A stretch of DNA of 64,000 nt from CATQHL01 sp965242895 (GTDB taxonomy: Bacteria; Actinomycetota; Acidimicrobiia; Acidimicrobiales; CATQHL01): assembly GCA_965242895.1 (NCBI GenBank), contig OZ251507.1, positions 1,240,001 through 1,304,000 on the forward strand. The letters are read 5' to 3'. Position numbers and translations under genes: made by a program. This document shows positions 53,635 through 61,545 of this stretch, one piece after another; position 1 is the stretch's first letter; each line of letters opens with the position of its first letter. Under the pieces are notes generated by a model that saw nothing but the letters and a program-made list of their open reading frames with translations, ran no database searches and was not told the origin of the DNA.

Positions 53635-54116
53635 TGGGCAAGCCTAGATCCAGACCAAGAAACCGTGACTATCCACGGAGATACAAAAAAAAGGTCAGCA
53701 TCATCACCACTGAACGACTGGCCTACGTGGACTACAAGGACGTCAATCTGCTGCGGCGTTTCATGTCGGATCGAGCCAAAATCCGGGCACGAAAAGTAAC
53801 AGGAAACAACGCCCAACAGCAACGCGTCGTTGCTCGGGCCATCAAGATCGCCCGAGAGATGGCCCTCTTGCCCTACGCGAGCAGAGTGACCACCCAGAGA
53901 GGGGCAGGTCGCTCGCGTTACGGCGAAGACGAACACATGCATCTGCAAATGGAAGAGGGGGAGGAAAACAGGATGCACATGCAATTCACAGACGAGCAAT
54001 CGATCCCTGCCAAAAGACCAGGCGGAGAAGACAGGGCGAAGAACAATACGATGCGAAGCGAGGAAGCGCACGCCCCGTCTAGCAGCAACCCTGCGGCGAC
54101 CCAAAGCAACGTATGA
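53634..54116 (+). CDS. rpsR: 30S ribosomal protein S18 with a long C-terminal tail
   Basis: A 160-aa protein, about twice the usual S18 length. The core (residues 15-90: VDYKDVNLLRRFMSDRAKI, QQQRVVARAIKIAREMALLP) is normal. The N-terminus lacks the zinc-binding cysteines of C-plus S18. The additional 70 residues start with a His/Met/Glu-rich stretch (EHMHLQMEEGEENRMHMQF) and end in a Ser/Asn/Ala tail. Overlaps rpsF and rplI, so it is in one operon. The tail could bind metal or have another role; this is speculation. Confidence 0.93.
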   Translation: MGKPRSRPRNRDYPRRYKKKVSIITTERLAYVDYKDVNLLRRFMSDRAKIRARKVTGNNAQQQRVVARAIKIAREMALLPYASRVTTQRGAGRSRYGEDEHMHLQMEEGEENRMHMQFTDEQSIPAKRPGGEDRAKNNTMRSEEAHAPSSSNPAATQSNV

Positions 54117-54574
54117 AGATAGTTCTGCTCTCTTCGGTGCAACCATTGGGGCGCAAGGGTGACATCTGTGAAGTCGCCGACGGCTACGCGCAGAACTACC
54201 TGATTCCCAAGGGCCTTGCCGTCAAGGCCAACAAGGGATCGATCGCCGAGGCGTCTGCCATGAAGCGGGCTCGCGAACTGCAAGACCGGCGTCGCTTGGA
54301 GGAGGCCAGAGAGATGTCGGAGCGCTTGACGGGAAAGAACATTGTTATTTCGGCGCGCGCCAGCGAAGCCGGAAGGCTTTTTGGATCGGTGAATGCCAGC
54401 GCCCTAGCCGCTGCTGTTGGAGAACAGGCCAAAGTGACTTTGCCGGCCTCCGTATTTGAACTAGCGGAGCCGATCAAGGAGTTGGGCGTCCACACCGTGC
54501 GAGCGAGTCTGCACGAAGAAATTTCTGTAGACGTCTCGGTAGAGGTCGCCGCTTCGGACACTCCTAGGTCGTAG
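54113..54574 (+). CDS. rplI: 50S ribosomal protein L9
   Basis: A 153-aa L9 with the N-terminal rRNA-binding domain (MKIVLLSSVQPLGRKGDICE, YAQNYLIPKGLAV), a long connecting helix and the C-terminal domain beginning near SEAGRLFGSVNA. ATGA overlap with rpsR. Ends the rpsF-rpsR-rplI operon; ssb, usually between rpsF and rpsR, lies after a 440-nt spacer. Confidence 0.97.
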   Translation: MKIVLLSSVQPLGRKGDICEVADGYAQNYLIPKGLAVKANKGSIAEASAMKRARELQDRRRLEEAREMSERLTGKNIVISARASEAGRLFGSVNASALAAAVGEQAKVTLPASVFELAEPIKELGVHTVRASLHEEISVDVSVEVAASDTPRS

Positions 54575-54579
54575 GCCCT

Positions 54580-54764
54580 TTTTCAAATCCGCAAAACGGG
54601 CAATTCATTCTCAGGGGTCAGTAGACCTGGGCATCCGTCGGAGAGTGCTCCGGCTTTTCAAATCCGCAAAACGGACAGGTCATTCTCAGGGCACGGCCGT
54701 CCGCCATATCCGCAACTGCGATGAATTTTTTGAAATCCTCAAAGAGGATAATTCATCTTCAAGG
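54580..54764. repeat. Three spaced 37-nt direct repeats in the rplI-ssb spacer
   Basis: Copies at 54580-54616, 54655-54691 and 54728-54764 start TTTTCAAATCCGCAAAACGG or a variant and are spaced 75 and 73 nt apart. Each can form a small hairpin: TCCG/CGGG and TCCG/CGGA around CAAAA, and ATCCTC/GAGGAT in copy 3, so paired positions change together. On the minus strand, copies 1 and 2 encode CPFCGFEK, zinc-ribbon-like, in short frames of 14 and 29 codons. The function is unknown. Confidence 0.75.
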
Positions 54765-54904
54765 CATGTCAACGGCATGTCAACGGCAAGCGATGCGCGG
54801 CGCAAGAAACGGGCAGGCTCAACAAGTTCCGAAAGAAGGGGTTCCCAAAACGAGAGTGTTCCACAACAGGAGCGCTTTTCCCACCATTATCCACCGATGC
54901 GTTC

Positions 54905-54930
54905 ACTAAAAAATCCCCCGATAATCGGGT
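54905..54930 (-). terminator. Minus-strand hairpin followed by a T-run
   Basis: CCCGA and TCGGG form a stem around TTA, followed on the minus strand by GGGATTTTTT. It would terminate a leftward transcript, but no gene is known to be transcribed leftward here, so it may be coincidental or serve a small antisense RNA. Confidence 0.4.
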
Positions 54931-55014
54931 AAATCCACCCCATTTCCACTTGCGATTCGCTGTCGCGCTCGGGCAGAGTTATGATTAAAATTGCTGAACA
55001 GAAAGCGAGGAAAA

Positions 55015-55470
55015 ATGGCATTTGGAAACACAATCACAGTCGTGGGTAACACCACTCGAGACCCCGAGTTGAGGTTCACCCCTTCGGGAACGGCGAAATG
55101 CACGTTCGGTCTAGCTTGGAACAATCGCTACGAACGCAACGGCGAACAGGTAGAGGACGTCTCCTTTTTCGACGTCATATGCTGGTCAACCTTGGCCGAG
55201 AACGTGGCTGATTCGATCACACGCGGCGCCCGCGTGGTCGTGTTCGGGCGGCTTGACCAACAGACTTGGGAAGAGCAAGACGGCTCCAAGCGCAACAGGG
55301 TCGAGATCAGAGCCGACGACGTCGCTCCGAGTCTTCGCTGGGCAACAGCCAAAGTCATCAAGAGACCGCGATCCGGCAACGGCTCCAGTCAGCAGAACCA
55401 GCCCGCAGCGCAGGCCAGCACGGCGCGAACTCGGACTGCCGATCAATACCCAAACGAGGAACCTTTCTAG
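55015..55470 (+). CDS. ssb: Single-stranded DNA-binding protein
   Basis: A 151-aa SSB from ATG 55015 (AGGAAAA upstream). The OB-fold starts NTITVVGNTTRDPELRFTPSG and contains the YERNGEQVEDVSFFDVICW strand pair; a short Gln/Ala linker leads to the acidic tip NEEPF, which recruits partner proteins. Binds ssDNA as a tetramer in replication and repair. Its place between rplI and dnaB is unusual; normally it lies between rpsF and rpsR. Confidence 0.96.
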   Translation: MAFGNTITVVGNTTRDPELRFTPSGTAKCTFGLAWNNRYERNGEQVEDVSFFDVICWSTLAENVADSITRGARVVVFGRLDQQTWEEQDGSKRNRVEIRADDVAPSLRWATAKVIKRPRSGNGSSQQNQPAAQASTARTRTADQYPNEEPF

Positions 55471-55521
55471 CCTCATCCAAAGCATCGCAAGCTTGAACTT
55501 CTAAACAAGCTGCACCTCTAG

Positions 55522-55545
55522 CCTGCGTCGCCTCGACGACGCAGG
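55522..55545 (+). terminator. Hairpin after ssb
   Basis: CCTGCGTCG and CGACGCAGG make a perfect 9-bp stem with a 6-nt loop, about 50 nt after the ssb stop, followed by AGCACAATTT. A probable transcription terminator, but with only a short T-run. Confidence 0.55.
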
Positions 55546-55730
55546 AGCACAATTTGCATGGGCGGTAACGCCCTTTGGCCTGACTTGGCCGGCCTCAACT
55601 CACCCCCATTTGGGCTTGTTCTCTAAAGGACCTTCACTTGAGATCTTTCTCCTCGCAACTTTGCAGGCGATACGCGGCGGGAATCCGCACTATGCACATT
55701 CCCGCCCGCACGCCAGCCGCTGACCCGAGA

Positions 55731-55766
55731 TGGACATACCCCCATGCCAAAATGGGGGTATGTCCA
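55731..55766. promoter_or_regulatory. Perfect 15-bp inverted repeat covering the dnaB ribosome-binding site
   Basis: TGGACATACCCCCAT and its exact complement are separated by 6 nt. The right arm contains GGGGG, the likely Shine-Dalgarno, and ends on the A of the proposed dnaB start at 55766. As RNA it would hide the ribosome-binding site; as DNA it could be an operator. The arms are too long and exact to be chance in such a position. Confidence 0.8.
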
Positions 55767-57304
55767 TGAGCACCAATATTGCTCCCCACTTGCAAGAAAT
55801 CCGAGCCGACGACACTCGGAGACTAGACAGTTTCGACCCCGACCGCCGCTCGCATTCAAGCGGCGGCATGCGAGTGCCGCCTCACGACGAAGACGCCGAA
55901 CGAGCCGTTCTCGGGGCAATGCTCTTAACTGCAGATGCCGTGGCCGACGCGGTAGAAATCCTATCCGGGCAGGATTTCTACCGACCAGCGCATCAACATG
56001 TGTTCAACGCTGCAATCGGGTTGTACACAAAGGGCGAACCCGTCGACACAGTGACGGTGCACGATGAGCTAGAAAGAATGGGGGTCTCCGAAGCAACCGA
56101 TGGGTTAAGGGGCCTCATGGAGCTGCAGAGTTCCACGCCCGTGGCGGCCAACGCCGCATACTACGCAAAGATCGTCGCTGAAACAGCATTGCTGCGGCGA
56201 TTAATAAAAGCAGCGGGTGAAGTAAGCGAGTTGGCCTTTTCGCGTCCGCCGAACGTAGGTGCCGCGTTGGATCAAGCCGAAACATTGATTTTCCACGCAG
56301 CTGAACGCGAGAACGATCCCACGATGGAACGAATGAATTCGCTCCTAGGAGGCGCTCTCACCGAACTAGAGGATCTGTACTCACGCGGCAGCGCGATAAC
56401 GGGGATAACAACAGGTTTTGCTGATCTAGATAAGAAACTGAGCGGTCTTCAACCTTCTTCCCTAGTCGTTCTGGGCGCGCGACCGTCGATCGGTAAGACC
56501 TCCCTGGCTTTGGATATCGCCGTAGCGGCTGCCAAGGGAGCTATGGACAGTCACAACGCTGCCCTGGCAGAAAACAAAGAAGAAAGCGAAACGGAACAAA
56601 AAGAGCCATATCCGGTGCTGTTCTTCTCGTTGGAAATGAGCAACAGCGAAATCACTCAGCGGGTGCTGGGCTCGGAGGCTCGAGTGCCGACCGATCGACT
56701 GCGCACGGGCAGGTTGAACGACGAGGACTGGAGCAAGATCAGCACTGCCATGGGGCGCCTGGGAGAACTTCCTTTGTGGGTAGACGACAGCCCGAGCATG
56801 TCAATGCTGGAAGTACGCGCCAAATCCAGGCGTCGACACGCTGAGACCGGAGGACTCACTCTGGTAGTGGTCGACTACTTGCAGCTCCTCGTCGGCGGCG
56901 GAAATCGCAACGAGAACCGCCAAGTGGAGGTTTCCGAATTCAGCCGAGGGCTGAAGATACTCGCACGCGAACTCAAATGCCCTGTGCTGGCGCTGTCACA
57001 ACTCAGCCGCGCTCCCGAAACCAGGCAGGACAAGCGCCCGATGCTCGCAGACCTACGCGAGTCCGGCGCCATTGAACAAGACGCGGATGTAGTCATGTTC
57101 TTATATCGAGACGAGGTATACAACCCCGAGAGCAAAGACCGCGGCATTGCGGAACTGCTGATAGCCAAGCATCGCAGCGGCCCCACCGGACTAGTCAAGC
57201 TGATTTTCCTGCCTAACTTCACAAAATTCGTAGATGCAGCTCTTCCAGTCAGCAGAGATGGGCCAACAGGAAGTTACAACGAACCCACAACGGAAGATTT
57301 CTGA
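55766..57304 (+). CDS. dnaB: Replicative DNA helicase
   Basis: About 512 aa. ATG 55766 is chosen because GGGGG lies seven bases upstream; ATG 55730 and 55760 are alternatives. The N-terminal domain starts VPPHDEDAERAVLGAMLL; the RecA-like domain has ITTGFADLDKKLSGLQ, Walker A GARPSIGKTS, FFSLEMSNSEITQR, Walker B LVVVDYLQLL and the arginine-finger region AIEQDADVVMFLYRDE. Unwinds DNA at the fork. No intein. An acidic insert (ENKEESETEQKE) lies between Walker A and the SLEMS motif. Confidence 0.96.
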   Translation: MSTNIAPHLQEIRADDTRRLDSFDPDRRSHSSGGMRVPPHDEDAERAVLGAMLLTADAVADAVEILSGQDFYRPAHQHVFNAAIGLYTKGEPVDTVTVHDELERMGVSEATDGLRGLMELQSSTPVAANAAYYAKIVAETALLRRLIKAAGEVSELAFSRPPNVGAALDQAETLIFHAAERENDPTMERMNSLLGGALTELEDLYSRGSAITGITTGFADLDKKLSGLQPSSLVVLGARPSIGKTSLALDIAVAAAKGAMDSHNAALAENKEESETEQKEPYPVLFFSLEMSNSEITQRVLGSEARVPTDRLRTGRLNDEDWSKISTAMGRLGELPLWVDDSPSMSMLEVRAKSRRRHAETGGLTLVVVDYLQLLVGGGNRNENRQVEVSEFSRGLKILARELKCPVLALSQLSRAPETRQDKRPMLADLRESGAIEQDADVVMFLYRDEVYNPESKDRGIAELLIAKHRSGPTGLVKLIFLPNFTKFVDAALPVSRDGPTGSYNEPTTEDF

Positions 57305-57325
57305 ACACCGGCTGACGCCGCTCAC

Positions 57326-57538
57326 ATGTATTTCTTAGGAGACGATCTGCTGCAGTGGCTCGTGCTCGCGCTCGGAGCGGCGATGGCAATAGGCAATTTA
57401 CTGGCATTGGTGCGCCCGCGCCCGCCAGGAAATCAAGCGGAAGACCTAACCAGACCACCCCTAGGAAGATGCCTGACCATGGTTGTGATAGGCGCTGTAG
57501 CGGCCATTTGGGCATTCGCAAGTCTTCTGGTCAACTAG
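57326..57538 (+). CDS. Small two-span membrane protein
   Basis: A 70-aa protein with two hydrophobic segments (LLQWLVLALGAAMAIGNLLA and MVVIGAVAAIWAFASLLV) joined by a Pro/Arg-rich loop. I know similar small proteins downstream of dnaB in actinobacteria only as hypothetical. ATG start, 22 nt after the dnaB stop and 9 nt before the enoyl-CoA hydratase gene, so likely co-transcribed. Confidence 0.7.
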   Translation: MYFLGDDLLQWLVLALGAAMAIGNLLALVRPRPPGNQAEDLTRPPLGRCLTMVVIGAVAAIWAFASLLVN

Positions 57539-57547
57539 GTTGAAGCC

Positions 57548-58330
57548 ATGCTCAACTACATACGACTTGAAAAAGACGCCGCAGAGGGCGTGGCTTCTGT
57601 CTTACTTGAACGACCACCGATGAACGCCCTGAACAGCCATGTCACCGAAGAAATCATTGAGGTTGCCGAAGAACTAGAGACCTCAAAAGACGTGAGAGCT
57701 TTCGTGCTGTGGGGAGGGCAGAAAATATTCGCAGCCGGCGCAGACATCAAAGAGTTCTTGAACTGGTCGAAAGACGACGCCAAAAAGACCTCACAGAGAA
57801 TGAACGAGGCCTTCGCACGTCTAGCCAATCTGCCGCAGATCGGCGTAGCTGCGGTCAACGGATACGCCCTCGGCGGAGGATGCGAATTAGCAATGTGCGC
57901 CGATTTCAGAGTTGCGGGCGAAGACGCCGTTTTTGGACAGCCCGAAATCCTCTTAGGCGTCATGCCAGGTGCCGGAGGAACGCAAAGACTGCCTCGACTC
58001 ATAGGCGTCAGCCGAGCCAAGGAGATCATCTTCAGCGGAAGGCAGATCAAAGCCGATGAAGCGCTGGCCATAGGACTCGCAGATCAAGTTGCTGCGCCCG
58101 AAGACGCCTATCCGAAAGCCCTGGAAATGGCGCGCCGCATGGCGGCCGGACCTGCCGCACTGCGTGCCGCAAAACGCTCTATCAACCTAGGAATCGAACT
58201 ACCGCTCGCTTCAGCCCTGAACGTTGAAACTGAAGAGTTCGCCGCTGCTTTCTCCACCGCCGACGCCCGCACAGGCATAACAAGTTTTCTGAAAAATGGG
58301 CCTGGAAAAGCAACATTCACCGGAAGCTGA
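57548..58330 (+). CDS. Enoyl-CoA hydratase / isomerase family protein
   Basis: A 260-aa crotonase-fold enzyme: AAGADIKEFLNWS (oxyanion hole), GYALGGGCELAMCADFRVAG, the active-site Glu region FGQPEILLGVMPGAGGTQRL with two Glu-type positions, and the C-terminal helix. Hydrates 2-enoyl-CoA in fatty-acid or amino-acid degradation. The motif order is EchA-like and both usual catalytic acids appear kept. ATG start. Stands between the small membrane protein and sseA. Confidence 0.92.
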   Translation: MLNYIRLEKDAAEGVASVLLERPPMNALNSHVTEEIIEVAEELETSKDVRAFVLWGGQKIFAAGADIKEFLNWSKDDAKKTSQRMNEAFARLANLPQIGVAAVNGYALGGGCELAMCADFRVAGEDAVFGQPEILLGVMPGAGGTQRLPRLIGVSRAKEIIFSGRQIKADEALAIGLADQVAAPEDAYPKALEMARRMAAGPAALRAAKRSINLGIELPLASALNVETEEFAAAFSTADARTGITSFLKNGPGKATFTGS

Positions 58331-58396
58331 GACAGCACCTAGGACAGCACCGAGACAAAAGCAGACGCTGCGGCCGAAGTACGAAGAAAGGATCGG

Positions 58397-59236
58397 ATGA
58401 GCGTTTCAACCGGAGTGGTCAAGGCGGATTGGCTGCACATCGGGCGCAAAGATGTGGTTTTAGCGGATGTGCGCTGGTACCTAGACGGCAGGTCGGGGCG
58501 CGCCGCTTATGACAAAAAGCACATCCCGGGCGCCGTCTTTCTAGATCTAGATTCAGACCTTTCCGGCGCACCCACCCTCGAGGGCGGGCGACACCCGCTG
58601 CCCGATCCAGAGGCATTCGCCAGCGCAATGAGCCGAGCTGGAATAGGAAATGGACAAGCAGTCGTTGCGTACGACGACTGCGGCGGCATGGTGGCCGCCC
58701 GCCTCTGGTGGATGCTGAGCGTGCTGGGGGAGGACGCAGCGGTGCTCGACGGCGGGCTGGACCTCTGGGAGGGCCCTCTGATCTCCACCGAGGAGGAAAC
58801 TGACCTTCCGAGCCAGGCCGACTTCGCGCCGAAACCATGGCCAAAGGAAGCACTGGCGACCATCGAGGAAGTGGAAAAGCTGCACACCGACGAAGAAACC
58901 GTGATACTTGACGCCCGATCTCCCGAGAGGTTTCAGGGTCGCCCCAATTCCATCGACCCAAGATATGGGCACATCCCCGGAGCAGTAAACGCGCCGTTTT
59001 CGGCCAATCTAAGCTCCGACGGCACATTGCTGCCCACAGCAAAGCTGCGACAGCACTACGCCGCCTGCAAAGTCGAAAACGACACCCCTGTGATCTCCTA
59101 TTGCGGATCTGGAGTAAGCGCATGCTTGAACCTGCTTGCCCTTGAAGTAGCCGGGCTGCCGCAGGGCAGGCTGTTCGTAGGATCCTGGTCAGCCTGGGGA
59201 GCAGACCACACCCTTCCGTTAGAAACAGGGGCTTGA
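58397..59236 (+). CDS. sseA: 3-mercaptopyruvate sulfurtransferase (rhodanese family)
   Basis: A 279-aa protein with two rhodanese domains. The C-terminal domain has the active Cys loop YCGSGVSACL, close to the CGSGVTA loop of mercaptopyruvate sulfurtransferases rather than the CRKGVT of thiosulfate enzymes. N-terminal HIPGAVFLDLDSDLSG and central ILDARSPERFQG are the usual rhodanese motifs. Transfers sulfur to acceptors such as thioredoxin or cyanide. ATG start. Confidence 0.92.
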   Translation: MSVSTGVVKADWLHIGRKDVVLADVRWYLDGRSGRAAYDKKHIPGAVFLDLDSDLSGAPTLEGGRHPLPDPEAFASAMSRAGIGNGQAVVAYDDCGGMVAARLWWMLSVLGEDAAVLDGGLDLWEGPLISTEEETDLPSQADFAPKPWPKEALATIEEVEKLHTDEETVILDARSPERFQGRPNSIDPRYGHIPGAVNAPFSANLSSDGTLLPTAKLRQHYAACKVENDTPVISYCGSGVSACLNLLALEVAGLPQGRLFVGSWSAWGADHTLPLETGA

Positions 59237-59287
59237 CAAGCAACACAGCTGTTGACGCGACTAGCGGAGACGCCCGCGCTCTTTAGG

Positions 59288-59306
59288 GGCAACTCAGCGA
59301 GTTGCC
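59288..59306. terminator. Hairpin between convergent sseA and DUF5318 genes
   Basis: GGCAACTC and GAGTTGCC form a perfect 8-bp stem around AGC. Location between convergent genes suggests a shared terminator; no T-run. Confidence 0.5.
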
Positions 59307-59369
59307 GTCCAATCGCCAAGTCGGTTGAGAAATCCCGGCCTGAACTCGCCGAGCCCGAGTCAGTTTCTG

Positions 59370-59837
59370 CTAAACACCAGCGGCTGCAGAACTAGCGGCC
59401 GACGCACCTCGAAACTCAAAACGGACGCGAGGGTGATTCCAGCCGCAAGCCGCACACACTTCCACCACGTAACAGGAAAAGTTGCCCTTGCGGCGGCGAA
59501 TGCGGTCAAAGTCTTGAACAGTGAGCACGCATACGCCGCTAGAAGGCAGGCGCGGCCCGAACACGTATCTAACCAGAACCAAAACGCCGTCGGCGCAAAG
59601 AGGGCAAGCATCGTCGGTTGACTCGCTGTAAGAGTGTGCCGCTCTCAGAAGTTCTGGATGTGCGTAGCAAACGCTCTCACGAGTGACGCCACCATTCCGC
59701 GCCGCAGCAATGGCGGCATTACGCATCAGCCGATAGTCGACCGTGGATGTGCCGAGCAGAGCAGAGTGAGGAATTAGGTTGCTCACGCTCAATACCGTAA
59801 CCGCAACAGGGCTAAATCCGTCATCGACGCCCACCAT
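59370..59837 (-). CDS. DUF5318 zinc-ribbon-like protein
   Basis: About 155 aa from ATG 59837, overlapping the end of the upstream polymerase gene by 17 nt; the longer frame has no homology. STVDYRLMRNAAIAAARNG, SVCYAHPELLRAA, then CPLCADG and VCAACGWNHPRVRFEF give two CxxC pairs, probably a zinc site. The family is actinobacterial and of unknown function; the mycobacterial homologue (Rv0049) lies near rpsF, consistent with origin-proximal conservation. Confidence 0.82.
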   Translation of the reverse strand: MVGVDDGFSPVAVTVLSVSNLIPHSALLGTSTVDYRLMRNAAIAAARNGGVTRESVCYAHPELLRAAHSYSESTDDACPLCADGVLVLVRYVFGPRLPSSGVCVLTVQDFDRIRRRKGNFSCYVVEVCAACGWNHPRVRFEFRGASAASSAAAGV

Positions 59838-61302
59838 GCCATTCTCTGAGGCGAACTTTGGCCGCATCAGGCTGCTGAGGGCCTTCGGTGATACGCAACT
59901 CTTCCAGATACCGCAGCGCTGCACCCACCGCCGGGCCGGGAGGAATGTCCAGTTCAACCATGATCTCTTCTCCAGTGAGGATTGCGGTCAACTCCGTGAG
60001 TTTCTCCTCGGCGTCCAGACTGCGAAAACGCTCAGCAAAAGAATTCAGCCAGGTGCAGCGTCGCTTTTGTGCAGGGGCGTCCTCGGTGACCGCGCTGACC
60101 GAGGACGCCGCCATGGCAAGTTGCAGAGCTTGACCTGCGACAGGGACGGCCTCAGCAACCCATCGGCGCACAATGCTGGCCGGAATCCGCTCAGACGAGC
60201 AGAAGTCGGACTCTCCCGCTGCGAGTTCGGGCGCGGGCGGCAGGGGCGAGTGTTCGACATCTGAAGCGGCGGCATCAATCCCCAAACCCTCTCGAGCATC
60301 AGCCTGACTAGCCACCGCCAAGAGCGACGCAGCCGAACGTGCGTAGGCTGCACTTTCTCGGGCGACGGACACTGGAAACTTCAGCCGGCGCAACGTCTCT
60401 TCCATATCTTCAGTCCCCCACAACAAGGCAGCTAAGCGAACAGACAAACTCGCCGGAAGGGAAGAGATCGGGAGAGGTGCGAAAAGTCCGGAAGCGGCCG
60501 CCGGCTGTCCAAGAATCTGCCCAAGCAAACCGGTTTCGACCATCAATCGCACTCCAGGATCAGGATTTTCTCCAAGCAGCAGCAGGGCCAATTCGGCGCT
60601 TATACGTTCAGGCGAGACGATCTGCAAGCGGGCAGCGAGGCTCGTCATGGCAGTTTTCACCGGCGGCGTCGGCATGACATCGAGCGAAGCGACAAAACGG
60701 GCCGCCCGCAGCATCCGAAGCGGATCGTCGGCAAAGGAAACCTCGGGCTCGAGCGGAGTCGAAAGCACTCTGCGCTCCAGATCGACCTCCCCGCCGTGGG
60801 GGTCGATGAGTTCAACGGGATGGATTAACTCAGCCCGCTTCGAGGCGTCGGCGCCGCCAGCGGCGGACGGAAGACAGACGGCGGGCAACTGAACCGCCAT
60901 TGCATTTATGGTGAAATCCCGCCTGGACAAATCGGCGTACACGTCTTCGCCAAAGACGACACGAGGCTTGCGAGACGTCTTCTCGTACGCCTCTGCTCGA
61001 TGGGTGGTTATTTCCACGACGCGTCCGTCCTTCCGACAGCCCACCGTCCCGAACCTCTTGCCTTGCGCCCAAACGGCGTCCGCCCAGCCCTCCAGCACCT
61101 TTTCAACGTCGTCGGGGCGAGCATCGGTCGTCATGTCCACCTCGGTATCAGAAGCGAACTTCATCCCCCTGAGCAGATCGCGCAGGATTCCCCCCACCAA
61201 GTAAAGCTTCCAGCCACCCGCCTCGGCAAATCTGCGCCCCCAAGGCGCCAACTCGACGACCGCCGATTGCAAGACGGAGGCGCGCATCAGAGTATCCGAC
61301 AT
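59821..61302 (-). CDS. pcnA: CCA-adding / poly(A) polymerase-type nucleotidyltransferase lacking the HD motif
   Basis: A 493-aa class II nucleotidyltransferase from ATG 61302 (AGGG upstream). LYLVGGILRDLLRG, then SDTEVDMTTDARPDDV, where other family members have DxD; the first acid is Glu here (codon GAG). GTVGCRKDGRVVEITTHRAE and ADLSRRDFTINAMAV follow. In mycobacterial PcnA an HD phosphohydrolase motif (LLHDIGK) comes next; here it is replaced (LAALLWGTEDMEE) and the preceding His-rich segment is missing. Expected to repair or add tRNA 3' CCA, which all but one tRNA in this window lack in DNA. Confidence 0.88.
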   Translation of the reverse strand: MSDTLMRASVLQSAVVELAPWGRRFAEAGGWKLYLVGGILRDLLRGMKFASDTEVDMTTDARPDDVEKVLEGWADAVWAQGKRFGTVGCRKDGRVVEITTHRAEAYEKTSRKPRVVFGEDVYADLSRRDFTINAMAVQLPAVCLPSAAGGADASKRAELIHPVELIDPHGGEVDLERRVLSTPLEPEVSFADDPLRMLRAARFVASLDVMPTPPVKTAMTSLAARLQIVSPERISAELALLLLGENPDPGVRLMVETGLLGQILGQPAAASGLFAPLPISSLPASLSVRLAALLWGTEDMEETLRRLKFPVSVARESAAYARSAASLLAVASQADAREGLGIDAAASDVEHSPLPPAPELAAGESDFCSSERIPASIVRRWVAEAVPVAGQALQLAMAASSVSAVTEDAPAQKRRCTWLNSFAERFRSLDAEEKLTELTAILTGEEIMVELDIPPGPAVGAALRYLEELRITEGPQQPDAAKVRLREWHGGRR

Positions 61303-61369
61303 TCGATTCACCCTAACGTCGACCCGGGAAACGAACCAAAACAGCAATGTCGCAGTGGGGATTCACCAT

Positions 61370-61522
61370 TTCCTCGCTTCGCCGGGCTTCCTCCCTCCGT
61401 CTCCCTCCATCCTCCTGGCTCCCCCGTGTTTCATCCCGTCCACACGTCTCTCCGCCCCTCCATCCTTCGCCCTCCGCCCCTCCGTCACCCTCGGCTGCCG
61501 TGCTTCCTCCCCACCCCATCCG
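61370..61522. other. Polypyrimidine tract in the 240-nt pcnA-HDAC spacer
   Basis: About 150 nt almost free of long purine runs on the plus strand, made of units such as CTCCCTCC, CTCCATCC and GCCCCTCC. The spacer holds no recognised gene. On the minus strand, in the direction of transcription, it is purine-rich with many GGAGG-like words upstream of pcnA. Confidence 0.65.
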
Positions 61523-61545
61523 AGCTGCCGCGAATCAGCGACAAA

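Noticed and set aside
54991..55015. Upstream start for ssb at 54991
   Set aside because: The extra codons have no family match and ATG 55015 has a proper AGGA spacing.
55015..57304. Intein in dnaB
   Set aside because: The helicase frame is continuous through all motifs at normal length, with only a short acidic insert.
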